Shown here: piece by piece, positions 8,503 to 15,477 of the stretch | Position numbering within the stretch: position 1 is the first letter of the stretch | Layout of the letters: each line of letters starts with the position of its first letter | DNA from: Edaphobacter acidisoli | Lineage (GTDB): Bacteria > Acidobacteriota > Terriglobia > Terriglobales > Acidobacteriaceae | NCBI RefSeq assembly: GCF_014642855.1 | Contig: NZ_BMJB01000001.1 | Location: forward strand, 2,294,001-2,358,000 | Direction: 5' to 3' | Length of the DNA: 64,000 bases | Position numbers and translations under genes: made by a program | The notes under the pieces: model-generated | Seen by the model: the letters and a program-made list of their open reading frames with translations, nothing else | Database searches by the model: none | Told to the model about the DNA's origin: nothing

Positions 8503-8928
8503 ATGCTTAGGGGAATCTCACCTGTTGTTAGCCCAGAGCTGCTCAAGCTCTTATGCGAGATGGGGCATGGAGATGAACTGGTCCTTGCCGACTCTAACTT
8601 TCCTGGAGCCAGTATGGCCCGGCGGCTGCTTCGCTCCGATGGGCTCTCGGTTACGGATATCCTCGAAGGGATCGCGCCATTATTTCCCTTCGAGACCTAC
8701 GCGGATCCGCTGGTCATGCTGAAAGTAGATGCCCACAAAAAATTCGACCCATCTGTCGAAGCCGATTTCATGAATGTGATTCGACGTTATGATCCATCGG
8801 TACCCGCACCCATTCGGATTGATCGGCTCGCATTCTATGAGCGCGCTCGAAACGCGTTTGGAGTCCTGATGACCGGAGAGCTCCGTTTATATGGATGTCT
8901 AATCATCAGGAAGGGTGTCATAGAGTAG
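8503..8928 (+). CDS. fucU: RbsD/FucU-family sugar mutarotase
   Basis: A 141-residue protein that interconverts anomers of a sugar so that the kinase gets the right form. It begins MLRGISPVVSPELLKLLCEMGHGDELVLAD, with the family His (residue 22) and Asp (residue 30), and ends FYERARNAFGVLMTGELRLYGCLI followed by the IRKG tail. This pattern and length are closer to L-fucose mutarotase FucU than to D-ribose pyranase RbsD. AAGGA lies eight bases before the ATG. It is the last recognisable gene of the sugar locus and follows the secreted fusion protein by about 100 bases. Family assignment is firm; the choice between fucose and ribose is not. Confidence 0.85.
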   Translation: MLRGISPVVSPELLKLLCEMGHGDELVLADSNFPGASMARRLLRSDGLSVTDILEGIAPLFPFETYADPLVMLKVDAHKKFDPSVEADFMNVIRRYDPSVPAPIRIDRLAFYERARNAFGVLMTGELRLYGCLIIRKGVIE

Positions 8929-10194
8929 CGGATGCACTCGACAACTCTTGCTATTTGCGAGGTTTTCGTGCGATGCCACGGTTGCGTGCATCGATGCGCT
9001 CGTTGGTTGCATCATCATTGAAGGCGTGTGGCTGGCTGACACCTGAACAGGTCGGCGAGCTATCTGATCTCGGCAGACAAAGTCTGAATGCCGGTGTCGT
9101 TGCCAGGCTGTTGCCCGGCGATGCGCCTCGTCCGCGTCTGCTTTCTGAATCACTCAGTATTCTCAAAGAACGTGGTTCCAGTAAGACCCGATTTCGGATG
9201 GAACCTAGAGGAAGTTATCAACAGCCATCGTGAACTGTTGAATCCTCCAGCAGGGACTGATCCTCGACTCCAGTGTATCGACGAGAGGGCAGCTTGCTGA
9301 TTACCTGCCAGGCGAATCACTTGCTCCACCAACCGCTCAGGCGTATCTCCGCGACGTTCCCCAGCGATCACCACAGTTTGGTGCATGGCATCTATCGGGC
9401 AAAGCTCGGAACAAATGCGTCGCCGCCGACAATCCTTTGTTGAAGAGCTTCAAGCCGGTTTCACTGTCTATCTCTACACTGCGGAGACGGCGTTGCTTGC
9501 CGGACGAGACCTCGCCGCTTGAGTTCTTGCTTCGATCAGTTCTCGAAGAAATTGGGCATATGTAGCGGGGTGCGGGAGTAGGTCGTCGGCTGAGTTCTCG
9601 TGCAGCATCCGGCGCTCTTTTTATTGGAATTCGTAATCACCAGATACTCCTTTCCAGTTGGAAATCTCTCCCGGAAATGCCTCTGCGTCCCTGAATCAGG
9701 CCTATTTGGATCCGGATGGAATTTTGGCAAGGTACAACAGCTACTGCGGTTCATCATGCCAGCGAATCGCGATCGCCACGGCGATTCCCAGGAGACCGAG
9801 CGGCCGGATCAGGGGATCGTATTCGGCTTTCGTGAGCAATTGATACCTTGGTCCGTTCTGCGGCAAATCCGTTGTGCGCATTGAGAGACCGGTCTGGACA
9901 CGCTCTGGCCCGGAATCGCAGACATGAGGTACATCTGCGGAGAAGAAGATCACAATGATCTCCAACAGTCCCAGGTGGAAGTATTTCTTGCCTTTGATCT
10001 GGAGCCTGAGAAGGCCCGCCAAATTCTGGCTAACCATATCGGGAAGCTCATCCTAACCCCACACGGGGCAGAAGACGGGCCGGTCTATGAGGTTTCCGGA
10101 GATATTGACCTCTTTGGCGGGGACCGAACCGCCATGAGCCTAGCCGTGAAGGCTTCAATGACTCGTCAAGTTGGGAAAAAGTGTGTAATGCAGG
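8929..10194. other. Gene-poor scar between the sugar locus and tRNA-Phe
   Basis: No intact gene is convincing over about 1.27 kb. Short open stretches exist on both strands (for example a 35-codon frame from 9415 ending in ETALLAGRDLAA), but none has a complete recognisable domain and they are interrupted by stops. The right end carries a serine-recombinase C-terminal remnant. Its position next to the 3' end of a tRNA gene fits a decayed integrated element. Confidence 0.45.
9924..10194 (+). pseudogene. Serine-recombinase C-terminal remnant
   Basis: An open frame of about 90 codons reads EVFLAFDLEPEKARQILAN, then HIGKLILTPHGAEDGPVYEV and SGDIDLFGGDR. This combination, a helix followed by a LxxxIGKLxLTP segment and a VxGDIDLFG segment, is how the C-termini of large serine recombinases usually end. 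The catalytic resolvase domain and the recombinase domain are absent, so the gene is broken. The frame then runs through the antisense of the tRNA gene, where it is no longer meaningful. It lies right against the tRNA 3' end. Family assignment is from recall of the tail pattern and should be treated as tentative. Confidence 0.45.
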
Positions 10195-10269
10195 TGGTGG
10201 CCAGAGACGGGATCGAACCGCCGACGCCGGCCTTTTCAGGGCCGCGCTCTACCACTGAGCTATCTGGCC
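10195..10269 (-). tRNA. tRNA-Phe (anticodon GAA)
   Basis: Read leftward from 10269, the gene has a 7-base acceptor stem GGCCAGA paired with TCTGGCC, a D-arm with AGCTCAGTGGTAGAGC, an anticodon stem CGGCC/GGCCG around loop CTGAAAA (anticodon GAA) and a T-arm with GGTTCGATCCC. The 3' ACCA is encoded at 10195-10198. The whole matches bacterial tRNA-Phe closely. The 3' end faces the gene-poor scar that holds a recombinase remnant, as expected for a tRNA used as an integration site. Confidence 0.95.
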
Positions 10270-10474
10270 TTGGCATAAGCGCTTGAGGTCGGGGAACGCC
10301 AAGAACACCCGCGCGCTGCGATACATCTGTTGCCCCGGCTTTTTCAAGGGAGCTTGTCGCCGGTGGAAACCGACAACCAAACGTGATTCAAGTATAGCAA
10401 CCAAGTGTCTCTCCGCCAACTATCCCACGCGCGCTATCCTGTTTCATCTGATTCCTGACCAGTGAGGAGACCCC

Positions 10475-12064
10475 TTGCGCCGCATTTTCGTTTTTGTTCA
10501 GGTGTTGTTGCTTTGTGCCGTTACCCGGGCGCAGTCTCGAATTAGCACCAACCGCGCGACTGTAACTACAGGTGAGCGGCGTGCAATGCAGGTATTCGAT
10601 ACAGCAAAGAAGAATCCGCTAGAACTGGCTGCGTTCCTTCGCCGGATGCCGAAGGGAGCGGATCTGCACATGCATCTCTCGGGCGCAGTCTACGCGGAGA
10701 CGTTTTTGAAGGATGCGGCAGAGGATGGACTCTGTGTTAGTCCGAAGACGCTCAACCTCTTCAAGCCGGCGGCTACGACGCGGAGCCTGCCACCGCAGCC
10801 GGTGTGTGGCGAAGGGAACGTGCGGGCGTCGGATGCTTTCAGGGACCAGGGACTCTATGACCGGCTCGTCGACTCCTTCTCGATGCGGAGCTTCGTGCCG
10901 AGTGCGGGTGTAAGCGGGCACGACCAGTTCTTCGCGACGTTCGCTCGGTTCGGGGGGATCGACAGGTCGCATCTCGGGGAGTGGTTGGACGAGGTGGCGT
11001 CGCGGGCGGCGGCGCAGAACGAGCAGTACCTCGAGGTGATGCACACGCCGGACTTCTCGGCGGCGGCCCGGTTGGGGGAGTCGCTCGGGTGGCCTGCGGG
11101 TGAGGGTGACTCGCGGGCGGAGTTGACGCGTCTGCGGGAGGAACTGCTGGCGGGAGGGTTGCGGGATGAGGTTGCGGCGGACCGGAAGGAGTTGAGTGAC
11201 GCGCTGGCTTCGCGGGACCGGATCGAGCGGTGCGGGACGGCGTCCGCGGCGGCGGGTTGCTCAGTGAAGATCCGCTTCCTGGGGCAGGTGCTGCGGGCGT
11301 TTCCGCCGGAGCAGGTCTTCGCCCAGACGCTTCTTTACTTCGAGCTGGCGGCGAGTGACCCGGATGTGGTGGGGATTAACTTCGTGCAGCCGGAGGATGC
11401 TTACCTGGCGATGGCGGAGTACCACCGGCAGATGATGATGCTGGACTACCTGCACGGCGTCTACCCGAAGGTGCACATCACGCTGCACGCGGGGGAGCTG
11501 GCTCCGGGGCTGGTTCCGCCGGAGGGGTTGCGGTTCCACATCCGGGAGGCGGTGGAGTTGGGGCATGCGGAGCGGATCGGGCACGGGGTGGACGTGATGT
11601 ACGAGGACGATCCGCACGGGTTGCTGAAGGAGATGGCGGCGCGGCACGTGATGGTGGAGATCAACCTGACCTCGAACGCGGTGATCCTGGGAGTGGATGG
11701 GCGGCACCACCCGCTGCCGGTGTACCGGGCGGCTGGAGTTCCGGTGGCGCTCTCGACGGACGACGAGGGAGTGTCGCGGATTACCCTGACGCACGAGTAC
11801 GTGCGGGCGGTGGAGGATTTCGGGTTGGGATACCTGGACCTGAAGGGGATGGCGCGGACGAGTCTGGAGCACGGGTTTCTACCGGGGGCGAGTCTGTGGG
11901 CGCGGGAGGATGACTTCTCGCGGGTGGCTCCGGCGTGCTCAGGACAGGTGCTGGGGACGACGCCTTCGGGGAGGTGCGGGGAGTTCCTCGGGTCGAGTGA
12001 GAAGGCGGCGGAGCAGTGGGAGCTGGAGCGGCGGTTCCGGGTGTTTGAGGCCGGGCTCCGGTAG
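10475..12064 (+). CDS. Secreted adenosine deaminase family protein (ADGF-like)
   Basis: A 529-residue amidohydrolase with a signal peptide (MRRIFVFVQVLLLCAVTRAQ). It deaminates adenosine or a related nucleoside to inosine outside the cytoplasm. Metal and catalytic motifs are all present: DLHMHLSG with His 65 and His 67, HAGE with catalytic Glu 341, ERIGHGVD, and STDDEGVSR with the final metal-ligand Asp. The length, well above the roughly 340 residues of cytosolic enzymes, and the N-terminal extension recall the secreted ADGF/CECR1 group. The start is TTG 10475, with GAGGAGA six bases upstream. GC at third positions is very high compared with the locus to the left. It stands alone, followed by direct repeats and a terminator. 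Confidence 0.88.
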   Translation: MRRIFVFVQVLLLCAVTRAQSRISTNRATVTTGERRAMQVFDTAKKNPLELAAFLRRMPKGADLHMHLSGAVYAETFLKDAAEDGLCVSPKTLNLFKPAATTRSLPPQPVCGEGNVRASDAFRDQGLYDRLVDSFSMRSFVPSAGVSGHDQFFATFARFGGIDRSHLGEWLDEVASRAAAQNEQYLEVMHTPDFSAAARLGESLGWPAGEGDSRAELTRLREELLAGGLRDEVAADRKELSDALASRDRIERCGTASAAAGCSVKIRFLGQVLRAFPPEQVFAQTLLYFELAASDPDVVGINFVQPEDAYLAMAEYHRQMMMLDYLHGVYPKVHITLHAGELAPGLVPPEGLRFHIREAVELGHAERIGHGVDVMYEDDPHGLLKEMAARHVMVEINLTSNAVILGVDGRHHPLPVYRAAGVPVALSTDDEGVSRITLTHEYVRAVEDFGLGYLDLKGMARTSLEHGFLPGASLWAREDDFSRVAPACSGQVLGTTPSGRCGEFLGSSEKAAEQWELERRFRVFEAGLR

Positions 12065-12088
12065 CCCCCTCCCCTATACTTTTGGGGT

Positions 12089-12172
12089 AAAGTCTTCATT
12101 TCATTTGGTTTGGATAGAAGCTGATTTTGCAAAGTCTTCATTTTATTTGACTTAGTTCCAAAGTCTTGATTT
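12089..12172. repeat. Three imperfect direct repeats AAAGTCTTCATTT
   Basis: AAAGTCTTCATTT occurs at 12089-12101 and 12131-12143, and as AAAGTCTTGATTT at 12160-12172. Each copy is followed by a T- and A-rich stretch of similar sequence. Spacings are 42 and 29 bases. They lie between the adenosine deaminase stop and a terminator. No function is apparent. Confidence 0.5.
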
Positions 12173-12191
12173 CAATGGGTTTGTTAAATGA

Positions 12192-12218
12192 AAAGGCCCC
12201 CGGGTTTCGGGGGCTTTT
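12192..12218. terminator. Bidirectional intrinsic terminator
   Basis: GCCCCCG at 12196-12202 pairs with CGGGGGC at 12208-12214 around a GGTTT loop; TTTT follows on the plus strand and AAAA precedes it, so it can end transcription from the deaminase on the plus strand and from the reductase on the minus strand. Confidence 0.8.
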
Positions 12219-12361
12219 GTCTTCTGTATCTATATCTATTTCTATTGTAGTTGGGTGGGGAAAACTAAACCGCCAACTCTGCCGATAAAATATCCGGTTT
12301 ATTTTGTGCGATATATGTGATTTCCGCTGGTTTGATGGGCTTGACAACCGATGATGAGGCT

Positions 12362-12934
12362 TCACGAAGCGGGGGAGGAGTAGGACAGCTCGACAAAGCC
12401 GTTTTTATACGCGACTACGTTCTTCAGGTTCCATGTTTCTTCCGCGATAGAGCCATTAAACAGACGGAGTCCTTCGCCCAATAGGACGGGCGCCACTGTC
12501 AGCTTGATTTCGTCTACCAGGCCGAGCGAGAGAAAATGCCGGCACAACATGGCTCCGCCTACGAGCCAGATGTTTCGATATCGAGGCGCGAGTTCCATAT
12601 CCACTAATGTTCTGAGATCGCCCGAATAAAACTGGACAGCGCTGGTTGCCTGCGGCAGTTCCCTGCTGGTGACGACGACGACCGGAGTATCGCCATAGGG
12701 CCAACCCAGTTCCATTGCGTGCTCATAGGTTCGGGAACCGAGGACATAGCAGTCGATGGTCTTGACGAAGGCCGCGGCTTCCTCCGGCGAAACGGAGACT
12801 CCAGCTTCGTAGACGGCTCCATTTCCATCGAGCCACGATACGGTGTTGTCGTTCTTCGCGATAAAACCATCAAGGCTTGCGACCATGTGCAGGGTTATAC
12901 TTCGCGGTTTTAAATTTCGCTCACTGAGTGACAC
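12362..12934 (-). CDS. Dihydrofolate-reductase-family (RibD C-terminal type) protein
   Basis: A 190-residue cytoplasmic NADPH-dependent reductase-fold protein. The N-terminal strand ITLHMVASLDGFIAKNDN is the family signature, with SRTYEHA near the middle, the cofactor-loop segment NIWLVGGAMLCRHFL and the C-terminal EIKLTVAPVLLGEGLRLFNG. It belongs to the broad RibD_C group, which includes riboflavin-pathway reductases and many uncharacterised stand-alone proteins; this one lacks the deaminase half of RibD, so its substrate is unknown. Translation starts at GTG 12932-12934, with GAGGAGGAG about five bases upstream. It is transcribed alone. Confidence 0.85.
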   Translation of the reverse strand: MSLSERNLKPRSITLHMVASLDGFIAKNDNTVSWLDGNGAVYEAGVSVSPEEAAAFVKTIDCYVLGSRTYEHAMELGWPYGDTPVVVVTSRELPQATSAVQFYSGDLRTLVDMELAPRYRNIWLVGGAMLCRHFLSLGLVDEIKLTVAPVLLGEGLRLFNGSIAEETWNLKNVVAYKNGFVELSYSSPAS

Positions 12935-13014
12935 AGGCTCCTCCTCGTTTGCTCAACATTGTTGTGGCAGGTAACGCAGGGGCCCTTGATGTGACACAGA
13001 GTCGAACGGATGGG

Positions 13015-13428
13015 CTAGACAGAGCGCCGGGCGGTTGCCCGCTTCGGTTTGCCCTGGAGATTGAAGGCGACGGCGGCGCGGATGAGGTTCTTGAGGGCGG
13101 CTTCGTTGATCTTGTCGCCCTCGTGGATGTCGATGGCGCGGCGGACGTTTCCTTCGAGGCTGGAGTTGAAGAGGCCTGCCGGGTCCGGCAGTGAGGCGCC
13201 TTTGGCGAAGGTGAGTTTGACGGCGTTTTTGTAGGTCTCTCCCGTGCAGATGATGCCGCCGAGGGAGAAGACGGGAACTCCCGGCGATGTTGCCTTGGCC
13301 CACTTCCACTCTTCGGTGATCCCGGGGTCGGCCTGGTGGATGATCTCGCGAACCTTCGCGAGGGTTTTGCCGCGCCAGTCGCCGAGTTGGTTGATCTTTG
13401 CGTCGATGGATGCAGAGGCGGATTTCAT
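13015..13428 (-). CDS. DUF1801 (YdhG-like) protein
   Basis: A 137-residue soluble protein of the DUF1801/YdhG fold, related to the Bacillus Fra iron-chaperone group. Typical elements are VREIIHQADPGITEEWKWAK, the segment VFSLGGIICTGETYKNAVKL, and a basic C-terminal tail KPKRATARR. The exact molecular role of most members is not established. ATG at 13426-13428 has GGAGG seven bases upstream. No operon partner: the reductase to its left is codirectional but 80 bases away, with its own ribosome binding site. Confidence 0.8.
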   Translation of the reverse strand: MKSASASIDAKINQLGDWRGKTLAKVREIIHQADPGITEEWKWAKATSPGVPVFSLGGIICTGETYKNAVKLTFAKGASLPDPAGLFNSSLEGNVRRAIDIHEGDKINEAALKNLIRAAVAFNLQGKPKRATARRSV

Positions 13429-13632
13429 GGGAACCTCCGGTTCTCGTAGCTAATTTAGCTGCGCGCGGCGTTGCCTGCAACCGTCGCGAGCGGACGATGG
13501 AGAAGGAGGGTGTTCGGTTGCCTGATGCCGGATGATTTCAGCAGATAGCGGTGATATGGCTAAACCGACTTTGCTGCCTACGGCAACCAGCCGGATGCAT
13601 CGCTGCCTCTAATGGGCTCGGAGGTGATTGCA

Positions 13633-14046
13633 ATGAATAAACTCAACATCGCCGCAATGACTGCGGTTGCGGCTGTTTGCCTGGCAGCGGCGGCAGCTCC
13701 TCAAGCACAGGCCCAATTGAGTATCCAGATAGGGCCCGCGCCTGTTTGTCCTTATGGCTACTATGCATACGCGCCGTACAACTGTGCGCCCTATGGCTAC
13801 TATGGCCCGGAGTGGTTTAGCGGTGGCGTCTTTGTTGGCGCCGGACCGTGGTTTCATGGATCGCGTGACTTCCATGGACATGTCGACGATCATTTTGACC
13901 CGCACCATGGCTACCATGGCCACCTTCCTCAGCGTGGCGAACATGCCGACAGCCACCGTGGATTTTCTCCGCAGAACTTCCACGGGAAAAGCGACCGCGA
14001 TGCACATGGCAACCAGTGGCATGGGAAGGATAACCATGGGCATTGA
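13633..14046 (+). CDS. Small secreted His/Gly/Tyr-rich protein
   Basis: A 137-residue exported protein of unknown function. The signal peptide is MNKLNIAAMTAVAAVCLAAA and cleavage is expected near AQAQL. The mature chain has a tyrosine- and proline-rich part with two cysteines (PVCPYGYYAYAPYNCAPYGY) and then a histidine-rich tail with more than twenty His residues, many as HGH or DHH, plus several Asp. Such a composition suggests metal binding or an envelope structural role, but this is inference. The ATG at 13633 is preferred over the in-frame ATG at 13612 because GGAGGT sits at 13620-13625. Convergent with the DoxX gene, with a large hairpin between. Confidence 0.75.
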   Translation: MNKLNIAAMTAVAAVCLAAAAAPQAQAQLSIQIGPAPVCPYGYYAYAPYNCAPYGYYGPEWFSGGVFVGAGPWFHGSRDFHGHVDDHFDPHHGYHGHLPQRGEHADSHRGFSPQNFHGKSDRDAHGNQWHGKDNHGH

Positions 14047-14078
14047 TGCGTAGCGTGGATTAGATAGCGTACAAGATA

Positions 14079-14126
14079 GCTTCGCAATGGAACGCCGATG
14101 AGGCGTGTGCGTTCCAGTTGCGAAGC
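14079..14126. terminator. Long hairpin between convergent genes
   Basis: GCTTCGCAA at 14079-14087 pairs with TTGCGAAGC at 14118-14126, and GGAACGC at 14089-14095 with GCGTTCC at 14109-14115, with one small internal loop. It has no T-tract on either side, so it may be a Rho-assisted stop or transcript-end protector rather than a classical terminator. It lies four bases from the DoxX stop codon. Confidence 0.5.
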
Positions 14127-14130
14127 ATCG

Positions 14131-14553
14131 TCAATCGGCCATGGGCTGCGTTTGCAGACGGCGCCAGGAGAAGTAGGAGAACGCCCAGAGCACACTGGTG
14201 GTTGCGGAGGGAACCAGTGCGAGCGGGCGGTCGCTGATGGACAGATGCGCGATGAGCGCGGAGATGAGATTGATGGCGAAGCCGGCGTAGGCCCATTCCT
14301 TGAGGGTCGAGATGAGTCCGCGTTGTCCGCGGGCCATGGGCCAAAGCAGCGCGGCTACGCCTGCTACTTTGGCCCATGAGAGCTCGATACGGAAGGCGTT
14401 GGCTGAGAAGCCGAGGCGCGTGAATGCCTGCGCCGCCTGCGGAAGCATCATCAGCTCAAAGTATGCCGTGAAGAGCATCTCCACGCAGAAGAGCGCGGTG
14501 AAGATCCAGAAGGTGATGACGAGACCTTTGGATGCTTTGCCGGAGGCGCTCAT
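14131..14553 (-). CDS. DoxX-like membrane protein
   Basis: A 140-residue inner-membrane protein with four hydrophobic segments: LVITFWIFTALFCVEMLFTA, the region after ELMMLPQAAQAFTRLGF, VAGVAALLWPMARG and the last near LWAFSYFSWRR. This is the DoxX-like layout. Its start ATG overlaps the stop of the SRPBCC gene as ATGA at 14550-14553, so it is translationally coupled. It is the last gene of an ArsR-SRPBCC-DoxX operon, a combination often met in soil bacteria; the biological role of the trio is unknown. Confidence 0.8.
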   Translation of the reverse strand: MSASGKASKGLVITFWIFTALFCVEMLFTAYFELMMLPQAAQAFTRLGFSANAFRIELSWAKVAGVAALLWPMARGQRGLISTLKEWAYAGFAINLISALIAHLSISDRPLALVPSATTSVLWAFSYFSWRRLQTQPMAD

Positions 14554-14990
14554 TTTGCGCTCTCGCCGAGCACGTTCTCCAGCTTGTTGAAGAAGCTGTT
14601 CCAGCCGTATTTTGCGCCGCCGTAGGCTTGCTGCTGGTCTGCGCGGAAGCCGGACTGCTCCATGCGAAGGTGCGTGCCGCCTTCGGCTGGAGCGAGGGTA
14701 AAGAGCACGACGGAGTCGAGGCCCATGGAGCTCCAGGTATAGGAGAGCTGCTTTGGAGGATCGAGGGCGAGGACTTCGCAGTCGATGATGCCGTTCCAGC
14801 CTTGTACGGGTTCGGAGCGGAACTGGAACTTGTGGCCGATGGATGGTGCGAAGTCGTTGTTGAGCAGCCACTGGGCGATGAGTGGGCTTTCGGTGAGGGC
14901 GCGCCAGAGCTTTTCGGGTGCATGTGAAAAGACTCTCTCGACGACGAGGGTACGGGTTTCTGTCGGATTGCTTTCTGCTGTGTGGGTCAT
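14550..14990 (-). CDS. SRPBCC/AHSA1-family protein
   Basis: A 146-residue soluble protein of the Bet v 1-like (AHSA1) fold, which encloses a hydrophobic cavity. The N-terminal RTLVVERVFSHAPEKLWRAL and the C-terminal helix GGAKYGWNSFFNKLENVLGE, plus the strand THLRMEQSGFR, are typical. Members bind lipids or other hydrophobic ligands; the ligand here is unknown. It overlaps the upstream ArsR stop (ATGA at 14987-14990) and the downstream DoxX start, so all three are translated as a unit. Control by the ArsR protein is likely because the only promoter visible lies before arsR. Confidence 0.88.
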   Translation of the reverse strand: MTHTAESNPTETRTLVVERVFSHAPEKLWRALTESPLIAQWLLNNDFAPSIGHKFQFRSEPVQGWNGIIDCEVLALDPPKQLSYTWSSMGLDSVVLFTLAPAEGGTHLRMEQSGFRADQQQAYGGAKYGWNSFFNKLENVLGESAK

Positions 14991-15313
14991 GGTTTCATCC
15001 TTTCTAAAAGAGATTCGAGATGGTTGAAGCGGTCTTGCCAGAAGATGCCGTAGTGTTCAAGCCAGTCGACGATGGGGGCGAGCGCTTTGGGCTCGGCGCG
15101 GTAGTGGGTCTCGCGGCCTTCGCGACGGTGCCGCACCAGTTTGGCACGCTTGAGCACGGTGAGGTGTTTGGAGACGGCGGGCTGGGAGACGCCGGCGTAG
15201 CGGGTGAGGGCGTGTACGGTCTGCTCGCCCTGGCGGGTGAGCTCTTCGAAGATCGCGCGGCGGGTGGGGTCGGCGAGGGCTCGGAAGACGTGATTGGCTG
15301 GGGCCGACTTCAT
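14987..15313 (-). CDS. ArsR-family transcriptional repressor
   Basis: A 108-residue winged-helix DNA-binding protein. The recognition region is VHALTRYAGVSQPAVSKHLT followed by VLKRAKLVRHRREGRETHYR, and FRALADPTRRAIFEEL is the usual N-terminal helix. No ArsR-type cysteine metal site is visible, so it belongs to the non-metal branch that commonly accompanies SRPBCC genes. The ATG at 15311-15313 has no ribosome binding site; a TTG two codons upstream is possible but unlikely. Promoter geometry suggests a nearly leaderless mRNA. An inverted repeat inside the promoter is probably its own operator. Confidence 0.88.
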   Translation of the reverse strand: MKSAPANHVFRALADPTRRAIFEELTRQGEQTVHALTRYAGVSQPAVSKHLTVLKRAKLVRHRREGRETHYRAEPKALAPIVDWLEHYGIFWQDRFNHLESLLERMKP

Positions 15314-15319
15314 GGACAA

Positions 15320-15349
15320 ACCATAACTGTTTGGTTATGGATTTGTCAA
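15320..15349 (-). promoter_or_regulatory. Promoter and embedded operator of the ArsR operon
   Basis: Read leftward: TTGACA (15349-15344), 18-base spacer, TATGGT (15325-15320), then the start codon only seven bases on. The spacer and -10 carry the inverted repeat CCATAAC/GTTATGG (15321-15327 and 15334-15340), so repressor and RNA polymerase would compete. The short distance implies a leaderless or near-leaderless transcript. Confidence 0.6.
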
Positions 15350-15477
15350 GAGGAAATGCTGCTGGAATTTTGAGTGCGGGCGGGAAGATGCAGCAGCGGC
15401 AGGGTGAAGGTCTACTCTCCCACCCGTTCGCAAAGAGCGCGTACGGATGGGGCACCCGAATGTTCAGGGCTGGGAGA

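Noticed and set aside
9415..9522. Small open frame in the island scar
   Set aside because: Only 35 codons without a ribosome binding site or homologue I recognise.
9741..10037. Minus-strand frame with LGLLEIIVIFF, like the start of a TatA protein
   Set aside because: Only the first segment resembles TatA; the amphipathic part and the FGP hinge are missing, so no TatA call is made.
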